64,000 bases of DNA, taken from positions 23,711 through 87,710 of IMG/VR virus record IMGVR_UViG_3300037882_002024; one strand, 5' to 3'. Source of the DNA: a virus. Numbering within the stretch: the first letter of the stretch is position 1; each line of letters begins with the position of its first letter. The notes beneath the pieces were generated by a model. That model was not told the origin of the DNA. It worked only from the letters and a program-made list of their open reading frames with translations, and searched no databases. Shown piece by piece: positions 57,810 through 64,000 of the stretch. Both the position numbers and the translations under genes were made by a program.

Positions 57810-58391
57810 ATGAGAATTTATTTTTGCGGTCCCAGCGCGAGCGGCAAGACAAGCGTGGCCAACGAGCTTGCTAAGCGCCTTGGATTGCCACAGGTGCCGA
57901 GCGCAGCGCGGCAAGTTTTGGCAGCGCTTGGCTGCACACCGCAGCAGGTACGTGACCGCAACGACGAAGCAAGTTCCACTTATCAGCACGCCGTCTTCGC
58001 AACACAGCTAGCCAATGAGAAAGCAGCCGACCAAGGGCGCGGTTTTATTAGCGACCGCTGCATTGATGTGCTTGTTTACGCGTCGTTTCAGAGCCGCGCC
58101 GCTCACTCTATTTACATGACACAAGAGTTCGCCGATTATGGCGCAAGCCTTTGCTCAGCCGACGCCTTGGTTTTTTTGTTTGCGCCGTGGCGAGAAGGGG
58201 TTGAGGCGGCGCAACAAACGCAAGAGCGTTCCATGTGGCTGCAATGGGACGAGCTTAATCGGTGGTACGGCGGGGCGCGCGTGATGCTAGACTGTTGCGC
58301 CATTCCGTATGTGCCCGTGGAAAGTGAAAATTTCGAGGAGCGCCTAGCTACGGTATGGAATTTTACAAACCAAAAGTGGCCTTGGAAGTAG
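57810..58391 (+). CDS. P-loop kinase, NadR/AAA_28-like
   Basis: ATG 57810 after GAGGAAAG. 193 aa. Walker A GPSASGKTSVANELAKRLG (residues 7-25), then an Arg in PSAARQ and ISDRCIDVLVYASF, where the NadR-kinase-like family has its DR signature. Members phosphorylate ribosyl-nicotinamide or nucleotides. Could support NAD or nucleotide supply during infection. Substrate cannot be read. Confidence 0.65.
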   Translation: MRIYFCGPSASGKTSVANELAKRLGLPQVPSAARQVLAALGCTPQQVRDRNDEASSTYQHAVFATQLANEKAADQGRGFISDRCIDVLVYASFQSRAAHSIYMTQEFADYGASLCSADALVFLFAPWREGVEAAQQTQERSMWLQWDELNRWYGGARVMLDCCAIPYVPVESENFEERLATVWNFTNQKWPWK

Positions 58392-58406
58392 CTGGCCATA
58401 GCTTCT

Positions 58407-58509
58407 GTTCTAGTCTATAGTCTCTATTAAGAGCCTAGTTATTACCTATTCCACGGACTCTAAAGACTAGAACAAAGCTAAAGTCTTAAAGCTCTTTGAA
58501 GTCTTAAAG
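58407..58509 (+). other. AT-rich control region with repeats
   Basis: GTTCTAGTCT (58407-58416) is inverted at 58464-58473. AAGTCTTAAAG occurs at 58481-58491 and 58499-58509, plus CTCTATTAAGAG between. The stretch is much richer in AT than the genome and lies at the head of the recombination genes. Candidate origin or regulator-binding region. Confidence 0.45.
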
Positions 58510-58545
58510 AACTAAAAAACTTAACCAGTATCCGCCGCGTGAACC

Positions 58546-58575
58546 TTGACAGCCCGCGCGGCGTCCTGCTATGGT
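58546..58575 (+). promoter_or_regulatory. Promoter
   Basis: TTGACA, 18 bp, TATGGT; ATG 58607 has AAAGGGGAGAAGCA. Lacks the GAAAAATAG upstream box of the early family. Confidence 0.7.
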
Positions 58576-58606
58576 AATTTCACGCTCAACAGAAAGGGGA
58601 GAAGCA

Positions 58607-58948
58607 ATGGCCGTAAAAGTGCGTGTTGACTGTGGCTTGTACGCCACCAATCCAGTGCTGCGCGGGGACGGCTACCACATCGCCTTCCCGAATGACGCGC
58701 CGCCCGAATTTGTTTGCCTGTCTGCCGACCGCAGCGCCGATGAAGCGCTAGTGATGTGCGAGCGTGTTTTGGTGTCGCTGGGCATTAGTGCCGCGACGGC
58801 AAGCGACCCGCGCAACGATTACCAGATGATCGACGGGAAGTGGCAAGGCGTCTACACCATCGAAATTGATCTACACGAGCCGTTGCCCGCAGGCCTCTGC
58901 GCCGACATGGCGCTTGAGCAGTTGGCCGCGAGCGAACTCATCGTCTAG
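58607..58948 (+). CDS. Unknown 113-aa protein
   Basis: Starts MAVKVRVDCGLYATNP. Alpha/beta, with PPEFVCLSADRSADEAL and an acidic end. Single-gene unit between a promoter and a strong terminator. Confidence 0.7.
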   Translation: MAVKVRVDCGLYATNPVLRGDGYHIAFPNDAPPEFVCLSADRSADEALVMCERVLVSLGISAATASDPRNDYQMIDGKWQGVYTIEIDLHEPLPAGLCADMALEQLAASELIV

Positions 58949-58966
58949 CAGGTGCAGTGCAGCCGC

Positions 58967-58998
58967 AAAGCCAGTGACTTTGGTCACTGGCTTTTTTT
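58967..58998 (+). terminator. Rho-independent terminator
   Basis: AAAGCCAGTGAC, loop TTTG, GTCACTGGCTTT within a T run of seven. Perfect 9-bp core stem. Confidence 0.93.
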
Positions 58999-59026
58999 AC
59001 GTCAAAAATTATTCTTGGAAAAATAG

Positions 59027-59055
59027 TTGACAAGAGCGCGAGTGCAGGCTAGATT
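59027..59055 (+). promoter_or_regulatory. Early-type promoter with displaced leader
   Basis: TTGACA, 17 bp, TAGATT, after TTGGAAAAATAG. The leader GAACCGAGGCAAG (59068-59080) is not followed by a start codon; CTTAAACTTTTTAG (59084-59097) intervenes before ATG 59110. Confidence 0.85.
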
Positions 59056-59109
59056 GATTACACAGACGAACCGAGGCAAGTGGCTTAAACTTTTTAGTGA
59101 GGCTAACCA

Positions 59110-59346
59110 ATGGACGAGTTCCTGCGTGTTTACGAGGAAGTGCTGCGCGAGAGTATCGCCGCCAATCCCGAAATGTACGCCGAGAAGGTGCGCAACAACG
59201 TGAGCGCTTTTGTTGCGAGCGTGCGCCTCTCTGTAGAGAGCGGCTACGGCTTCCCCAGCGGCCATACGTTTGCAGCGACGTGCAAGCGCCTTGGCATTAA
59301 GCCGACGACGAAGGGGCTGCGTGAATTTTGCGAGGCTCATCAATAA
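59110..59346 (+). CDS. Unknown 78-aa protein
   Basis: ATG 59110 follows GTGAGGCTAACCA. Helical, with YGFPSGHTFAATCKRLGIKPTTKGL, which looks like a helix-turn-helix (a DNA-binding guess only). Confidence 0.6.
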   Translation: MDEFLRVYEEVLRESIAANPEMYAEKVRNNVSAFVASVRLSVESGYGFPSGHTFAATCKRLGIKPTTKGLREFCEAHQ

Positions 59347-59356
59347 GGGGCTGCGC

Positions 59357-60157
59357 ATGCGACCGTTTTACTTGCAGGGATTCTTGGAGCTTGACGCCGC
59401 ACAGATTAAGAAGTTGCGTACCAATGGGGCTGTGCGCGAAGGCGTGTCGATGATGTGGGGGGCAGTCGTGCCGCGAAATTGCCCCGGCTATCAAGGCCCG
59501 TATACTTGGCATCGAGTAAGCGACCCTAATGCTATCAAGAGGCATGGCGTAGCGACAATGGATTTGATCGCGTCGATAGAAAAAGTAGATCGCGGATTTT
59601 TAGGCAGGCATGTGCAGACGTGTTCGCTGGCAGGCTTTTGGGCGACGCTGTATTATCGCCTGCCAGACTGGATCGACGATATGGGCGTGTGGAACGCCGC
59701 CGCCGATGAGATTATGGCAAGAGGTGCCGACCCGCGCCCGCGCCAACACAAGGCTGTTGGCTGCTTTCTCGACCTGCCTTGCTTACATGCTACGTGGCGA
59801 AAGGCGTATGGTTTTTCGCCGGTGTGGAATTTGCACGACGGCGCGGTGCAAACAATGATGCACAAGTGCATCACGCGCGGCGATACGGGGGCAAATAACG
59901 TCCAGCGTAATGTCTCTTCCGTTGCAGTGTTTCAAATGTCTTGGGATTTTCCGATGCAAGACAGCGTCGAGAAAAAGTGGCTGCTCATCAATCGTAACGT
60001 GAATTACAGGCCGATAGTATGGGAGTCGATTGGAGCTATGCCGGAAGAGCGCCCTATTTATAGCTGGGAGTTTATCGAGGCCTTGCTTCGCGAGCTTCGA
60101 TTGCCGCCTAGCTTATTTGCCATCAAGAGTCCGAGGCGTGCAATGCCGCCGTATTGA
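59357..60157 (+). CDS. Unknown 266-aa protein
   Basis: ATG 59357 after AAGGGGCTGCGC. Trp/Tyr/Cys-rich mixed fold (VPRNCPGYQGPYTWHRV, FWATLYYRLPDW, QNVQRNVSSVAVF-type strands). No motif recognised. First of three unknown genes between the control region and ssb. Confidence 0.6.
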   Translation: MRPFYLQGFLELDAAQIKKLRTNGAVREGVSMMWGAVVPRNCPGYQGPYTWHRVSDPNAIKRHGVATMDLIASIEKVDRGFLGRHVQTCSLAGFWATLYYRLPDWIDDMGVWNAAADEIMARGADPRPRQHKAVGCFLDLPCLHATWRKAYGFSPVWNLHDGAVQTMMHKCITRGDTGANNVQRNVSSVAVFQMSWDFPMQDSVEKKWLLINRNVNYRPIVWESIGAMPEERPIYSWEFIEALLRELRLPPSLFAIKSPRRAMPPY

Positions 60158-60166
60158 GGGGAGCCG

Positions 60167-60781
60167 ATGAAGCGTGTGGTTGTGACCAATAGTGATGCGC
60201 TTTCGCTTGTGTGGGGCAAGCTCCGTGGCGACATCATGCTCATGTATCGACTGCCTTTCGGCGTGCGCGAGTTCGTGTCGGGGCGCTGCTCTTCATTTGA
60301 GTGTGATCGCAACGATTACGACCTGCTTTACTTTGAGGCCGACAAGGCGCGGTGTCTTGTTGAGCAAGAGGCTGGCGAGCGCGCGGCGGCAATCCCGATG
60401 CCGTTTGCCATGAAGCCCGTGGAGAAGGCAGTCGCCGAGCCGCCGAGCGAGCGGCAATTGGCCTGCGAGCGTATTGCTAGCCTGTTGCGCAACATCAAGA
60501 TGGCCGAAAGCGAGGATGTGCTGCGCCACACATCGGGCAAGTATTACGCGGTGGCGTTGCACGATACCACGCCTGTCGCCGAGAAGCGTGGGGCGCACCG
60601 CGCGAGCGGCATGATTCGCGTCTACAGCGCCGAGTATGTAGCTATCCGCTATCGGCATGAAGACGGCGATGTAGCCAAGACGTTCGCGAGCGTCGATAAT
60701 GCGTTGATGTACCTTGTCGCGATGTTTCACCTTGGCGACCGCGCCAAGGCTGACGCTGTTCCGACGAAGGCGACTAAATAA
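60167..60781 (+). CDS. Unknown 204-aa protein
   Basis: ATG 60167 after GGGGAGCCG. Helical linker SERQLACERIASLLRNI and a beta segment with YYAVALHDTTPV. The stop overlaps the 14-mer CTAAATAATTTTAG (60774-60787). Confidence 0.6.
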   Translation: MKRVVVTNSDALSLVWGKLRGDIMLMYRLPFGVREFVSGRCSSFECDRNDYDLLYFEADKARCLVEQEAGERAAAIPMPFAMKPVEKAVAEPPSERQLACERIASLLRNIKMAESEDVLRHTSGKYYAVALHDTTPVAEKRGAHRASGMIRVYSAEYVAIRYRHEDGDVAKTFASVDNALMYLVAMFHLGDRAKADAVPTKATK

Positions 60782-60787
60782 TTTTAG
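60774..60787 (+). repeat. 14-mer motif
   Basis: CTAAATAATTTTAG, 11 nt before ATG 60799; GTGAGGG lies between. Confidence 0.75.
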
Positions 60788-60798
60788 TGAGGGACTGT

Positions 60799-61647
60799 AT
60801 GAGGCCTATGGAATTAGTGGACTTGCTCAAGCGTCTTGGCGCTGAGCTTGCGATGAATCATGGGTATACGCGCACGCTTGACGAGAATGCGGCCGCAAGT
60901 GTGGCGCGCATCCTGACAAACTCCACGGACGTGTTGACTGTGTTTGCGCATTGGCTAGGACGCTCGCCCGAGGCGCTGAGCATGCTCGTGGAGCATCTTG
61001 GAGCTTCGCCGCCCGAAGGCGCTGCAAGCGACGACAGCGGGGTTCGTTTCTTGAAATTTCGCCCCGGCAATGCCAGTGGGCTTGGTGGCTTCGGCGTGCC
61101 CGTGGCGCCTGTGCGCACCGTCAGAGCCGAAGACTTACAAGCAGAGTTCGCGAATACTGTCAAAGAGCAGGGCGGCGATACGCGCCGCTTGGACTCGGCC
61201 TTTGATGTGCCTGTGATTGGCGCTGACGGGACTGAGTTGTGGCCTTGCAAGGGGCCGACCGGGCAAGAATCGCAAATGCAGATTTTATCCGTGGCTGGCA
61301 ACGTGCTAATGGTTCGCGATGTCAAGAGCGGCGCCATCTGGAATGCGAGCGTCCTGCACATACGCCCGGATGTTCGGGCAAAAGCGCAAGAGGCTATTGC
61401 GAGGCACCCGCGCTATGCGGTCGATACTAATTTTGATCCGTGGAGCGCGCTTACTGATCCGTGGGCAGATACTACCGACATGGACGCGCCCGCGCCTCCA
61501 GTAGATATTAAAGCAGCGCAGCGCATGACGCCAACCGGCTATCACAAGAGGCCGTGCGTGAGTTGTGGTGAATTTAAGGTGGTGGCCGCAGGCACAGTGC
61601 GTAGCTGTGACGCCTGCGGGCACCGTGAAGAAGTAAAGGGCTGGTAA
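60799..61647 (+). CDS. Zinc-ribbon protein upstream of ssb
   Basis: ATG 60799 is chosen (GTG 60787 is the alternative). 282 aa. Helical N-terminus, beta middle (LWPCKGPTGQES), and a C-terminal ribbon with CVSCGEF and CDACGHRE. It lies one base before ssb and probably acts in the same process; a DNA-binding replication accessory is a guess. Confidence 0.6.
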   Translation: MRPMELVDLLKRLGAELAMNHGYTRTLDENAAASVARILTNSTDVLTVFAHWLGRSPEALSMLVEHLGASPPEGAASDDSGVRFLKFRPGNASGLGGFGVPVAPVRTVRAEDLQAEFANTVKEQGGDTRRLDSAFDVPVIGADGTELWPCKGPTGQESQMQILSVAGNVLMVRDVKSGAIWNASVLHIRPDVRAKAQEAIARHPRYAVDTNFDPWSALTDPWADTTDMDAPAPPVDIKAAQRMTPTGYHKRPCVSCGEFKVVAAGTVRSCDACGHREEVKGW

Positions 61648-61648
61648 C

Positions 61649-62173
61649 ATGGCCAACGCCAACAAGTTGATTTTGATTGGGCGCCTGACGCGCGATGTCG
61701 AATTGAAGACCTTTGCGAACGGCGGCGCGGTAGCCAATATCGGCTTCTGCGTCAACGAGCGCAAGAAGGACAGCCAAGGCAATTGGGTCGATCATCCGAT
61801 TTGGCTTGACCTCAAGGCCTTCAATTCGCAGAACAGCCAGATGGCCACGCAGTGGAGCGAGTGGTTTCGCAAAGGCGACCAAGTGTACGTCGAGGGGCGC
61901 CTGTCAATGGAGTCGTGGACCGACTCCAATACCAACGCGCAGCGCACCAAGCTCGTTGTTATTGTGGAGCGATTCCAGTCGCTCAAGCCGCCCGTGGAAG
62001 GTGGGCAACAAGGGCAGCCCCAAGGCGGCTACGCGCCACAAGGCAGCGCGCAGAATAACCAAGGCGGCTCGCCGCGCCAGCAGCGCCGTCAACAGCAGGC
62101 CCCGCAGTCCAACGCGCAGTACGACCCGAATTACGGCGACGGTGACATGGACGCCGAAGACATCCCGTTCTAA
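61649..62173 (+). CDS. ssb: Single-stranded DNA-binding protein
   Basis: 174 aa. OB fold about residues 1-110: NKLILIGRLTRDVELK, VANIGFCVNER, WLDLKAFNSQ, GDQVYVEGRLSMESW. Then a Gln/Gly-rich linker and the acidic tip AEDIPF that recruits partner proteins, as in bacterial SSB. Binds ssDNA during replication and recombination. Closed by a strong terminator. Confidence 0.93.
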   Translation: MANANKLILIGRLTRDVELKTFANGGAVANIGFCVNERKKDSQGNWVDHPIWLDLKAFNSQNSQMATQWSEWFRKGDQVYVEGRLSMESWTDSNTNAQRTKLVVIVERFQSLKPPVEGGQQGQPQGGYAPQGSAQNNQGGSPRQQRRQQQAPQSNAQYDPNYGDGDMDAEDIPF

Positions 62174-62193
62174 TGGCAGAGCGGTTTACCTAT

Positions 62194-62223
62194 AGCGGCT
62201 AAAATTTTTTAGCCGCTTTTTTT
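62194..62223 (+). terminator. Terminator built on the 14-mer core
   Basis: AGCGGCTAAAA, TT, TTTTAGCCGCT, seven T. An 11-bp perfect stem; the clearest case where the motif is a terminator core. Confidence 0.9.
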
Positions 62224-62236
62224 GGAGAGTTGTGAG

Positions 62237-62593
62237 ATGGCAAACAAAAGCACGCCGAAGCCACGAGGCTTCGATGATCGCAGTCGTTTTTCCGAAGAGT
62301 TGGCTAGCCGCATCAAGCAGGTCATGCAGCGCAAGTCGCTTGATTACCGCACTGCTGCGGAGCGTTCTGGCGGTCTGTTTAGCGCGGCCATGCTACAAAA
62401 GTATGTTGAGTTTGGCATGGAGATGCGGGCCTCGCGGCTCGTGGCGCTGTGCGTCGTCTTGGAAGTGCCGCTCACCGACCTGCTGCCGCCGCCTGCAAGC
62501 TCTTGCATTGTGTCGCCGACACAATCAAGCGCACGCAGTACCGTTCAAAAATCATCGTACTTCAAAGGCCCGAAGGAGCAGAAGAAAAAATGA
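62237..62593 (+). CDS. Small HTH-like protein
   Basis: ATG 62237 after GGAGAGTTGTGAG. 118 aa. SEELASRIKQVMQRKSL, DYRTAAERSGGLFSAAML, and LVALCVVLEVPLTDLL have the spacing of a lambda repressor-like HTH. Basic tail. May be a DNA-binding regulator of the recombination genes; target unknown. ATGA overlap with the next gene. Confidence 0.6.
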   Translation: MANKSTPKPRGFDDRSRFSEELASRIKQVMQRKSLDYRTAAERSGGLFSAAMLQKYVEFGMEMRASRLVALCVVLEVPLTDLLPPPASSCIVSPTQSSARSTVQKSSYFKGPKEQKKK

Positions 62594-63444
62594 TCGACTT
62601 CGCCGAAGGCGTTTGGGATGTCGGCGACGCCATGTACTATGCGTGCCGCAAGACCGTGTCGCACAGCATGCTCAAGGTGTTCGGGGCCTCGCCGAATCTG
62701 TATCAGCAGCGCTTCGTCTCGAACGATCTGACCGACGACGAGACAACGCGCACGCTGCTTGCAGGCCGCGCGTTGCACGTAGCGGCTTTGGAGCCGAGCA
62801 AGTTTCGGCAGCAGTTCGCCGTGAAGCCGGAAGACGCCAAGCGTAACAGCAAAAAGGGACTGGAGATTTACGACGCCTTCGTTGCGGCCAACGAGGGCAA
62901 AGAAATCATTACGCAAGACGAGGCTGCGATGATCGTCGGCATCTGCAAGGCAATCCGTGCCAACGCGAAAGCGGCTGAGCTTCTGTACGAAGGCGAAGCG
63001 GTCAACGAGCAGGCAATCCGCTGGATCGACGTAGCCACCGGCATCAGGTGCCGCGCCAAAATGGATCGTTTTGGGCGTGAGCGCTTGACAATTGTGGACA
63101 TCAAAAGTACGACAGACGCAACGCCTGATGAGTTTACCCGGAGCGCGTACAACTACGGGTATCACACGCAGGCCTCATACTATGTCCACGGGGTCGCGAA
63201 AGCCTTTGGCGTCAACGTCAACGATGTTCAGTTTGTCTTTGTCGCCTGCGCGAAAGAGCCGCCCTACGAGGTTGGCATCTACGAACTGGACGATGACTTT
63301 TTGAGTCTTGGCGCCTACACCAACGCCAAGCGCTTGCGTGACCTGCGCGAGTGCTACGAAACGAATCACTGGCTTCCGGGCTGGTCGTCGGAGATTACAA
63401 AGCTGAGCGCGCCTTACTACGCGCTTCGCAAGCAGCGTGCATAG
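62590..63444 (+). CDS. RecE-like PD-(D/E)XK exonuclease
   Basis: 284 aa. HSMLKVFGASPNLYQQRF and GRALHVAALEPSKF open the fold; the active site reads RCRAKMDRF, then TIVDIKSTTDA (D and K of the PD-DxK core), and YGYHTQASYYVHG gives the conserved Gln/Tyr helix. Family members digest one strand of duplex DNA to leave ssDNA for an annealing protein, here the Erf-like gene that follows. Confidence 0.85.
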   Translation: MIDFAEGVWDVGDAMYYACRKTVSHSMLKVFGASPNLYQQRFVSNDLTDDETTRTLLAGRALHVAALEPSKFRQQFAVKPEDAKRNSKKGLEIYDAFVAANEGKEIITQDEAAMIVGICKAIRANAKAAELLYEGEAVNEQAIRWIDVATGIRCRAKMDRFGRERLTIVDIKSTTDATPDEFTRSAYNYGYHTQASYYVHGVAKAFGVNVNDVQFVFVACAKEPPYEVGIYELDDDFLSLGAYTNAKRLRDLRECYETNHWLPGWSSEITKLSAPYYALRKQRA

Positions 63445-63459
63445 GGCGCGCTGTACTGG

Positions 63460-63473
63460 CTAAATTCTTTTAG
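63460..63473 (+). repeat. 14-mer motif
   Basis: CTAAATTCTTTTAG, 17 nt before ATG 63491, with AAAGGAAC as ribosome site. Confidence 0.8.
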
Positions 63474-63490
63474 TGAAAGGAACACACACA

Positions 63491-64000
63491 ATGGCGAAAG
63501 ATACCAAGAGCGCGCAAGCCGTCACCGGCTTAGTGGCTGCAAAGAACAATATCATGGCCTGCGCTGGCTACGTGCAGAAGGAAAAAGGCAAGGGGCTGCC
63601 GTACTCGTTTGCCTCGATTGCCGAAATCTTGAGCAAGATTAACCCCGCAATGATCGAGAACAACCTCTCGATGGCGCCCATCAATGCAACGCTGCAGCAT
63701 CGCGGCGAGTTCGTGACCAACAGCGGCAAGAGCCAAAACCACGTGATTTTGGTGATGACCTATCGCTTGACGCATGGGCCGAGTGCCGAGCATGAAGACA
63801 TCATGGTGGTCGGCGAGGCGATGGACCACGGCGACAAGACATGCAACAAGGCCATGACGGCCGCGATGAAATACGCGCTTCTGCAAGCCTTCTGCATTGA
63901 AACCGGGGACGATCCCGACTTTACGCCAAGCTCCGATCAGCAGCGTGGCGCGCCCCCGGCGCCGCAGAACAACGCGCCGCCGCCTGCCGTGAAGACGCCG
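63491..64000 (+). CDS. erf: Erf-type ssDNA annealing protein, cut by window end
   Basis: The frame is open to base 64000. 170 residues are visible: GLPYSFASIAEILSKINP, VVGEAMDHGDKTCNKAMTAAMKYALLQAF and ETGDDPDF match the ERF family of recombination proteins. Then a Gln/Pro-rich region begins. With the exonuclease and SSB it forms a recombination set. Confidence 0.85.
   Translation, partial: MAKDTKSAQAVTGLVAAKNNIMACAGYVQKEKGKGLPYSFASIAEILSKINPAMIENNLSMAPINATLQHRGEFVTNSGKSQNHVILVMTYRLTHGPSAEHEDIMVVGEAMDHGDKTCNKAMTAAMKYALLQAFCIETGDDPDFTPSSDQQRGAPPAPQNNAPPPAVKTP

Noticed and set aside
60-63190. Recurrent TCCACGG heptamer, as a possible strand-biased signal
   Set aside because: The complement CCGTGGA is about as common, and both arise in codons such as CCG TGG and GTG GAC. 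No placement pattern was seen.
1-64000. CRISPR array, insertion sequence or integrase/att site
   Set aside because: No regularly spaced repeats, no transposase or integrase-like frame and no direct repeats of an att type were seen in the window.

Overview
The window reads as part of the genome of a tailed double-stranded DNA phage (Caudoviricetes) with siphovirus-type genes. The evidence is a large terminase, an HK97-type portal, a prohead protease, a major capsid protein, head-tail connector proteins, a tail tube protein, a frameshifted tail-assembly chaperone and a short tape measure, plus SSB, a RecE-like exonuclease and an Erf-type annealing protein. Every supported gene lies on the + strand and genes are tightly packed, with many ATGA/TAATG overlaps. 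The DNA is GC-rich. Promoters match bacterial sigma-70 and starts have normal Shine-Dalgarno sites, so the host is a bacterium; a Gram-negative host is likely but not proven. The window has no integrase or excisionase that I recognise.

Layout. 0-4.7 kb: small unknown genes, including two paralogous one-TM proteins. 4.7-8.5 kb: terminase small-subunit candidate and a terminase large subunit whose Walker A motif is split by an endonuclease-bearing intein. 8.5-14.6 kb: small zinc-ribbon and unknown proteins, an RMF-like protein, a possible SNase-fold protein and a GroES. 14.7-16.0 kb: a promoter followed by about 0.7 kb of dense nested hairpins (candidate large structured RNA) and four tRNA-like elements. 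16-32 kb: about 35 small genes, many in single-gene units with near-identical promoters and leaders; among them a PNK-like kinase, a glycosyltransferase and a methylase-like protein. 32-53.8 kb: the virion module, including a portal/C39 peptidase/MuF fusion, a protease with scaffold-like tail, capsid, fibre-like proteins, connectors, tail tube, chaperone, tape measure and a serine-rich tip protein. 53.8-57.6 kb: two glycosyltransferase-like and two methyltransferase-like domains. 57.8-64 kb: NadR-like kinase, an AT-rich repeat-containing control region, and recombination genes (ssb, exonuclease, erf).

Two short repeated signals organise the window. The first is a near-palindromic 14-mer, CTAAAA-NN(NN)-TTTTAG, found more than 30 times. 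It usually sits 4-21 nt before a start codon, often supplies the stop codon of the upstream gene, and in several places is extended by complementary flanks into terminator-like hairpins. The second is an early-promoter cassette (GAAAAATAGTTGACA, 17 bp, TATAGT-like -10, then a CCGAGGCAAG leader) placed before individual small genes. Together they suggest modular transcription units that can be shuffled; one deletion scar and one displaced leader support this. Family calls rest on reading motifs by eye; no database search was run.
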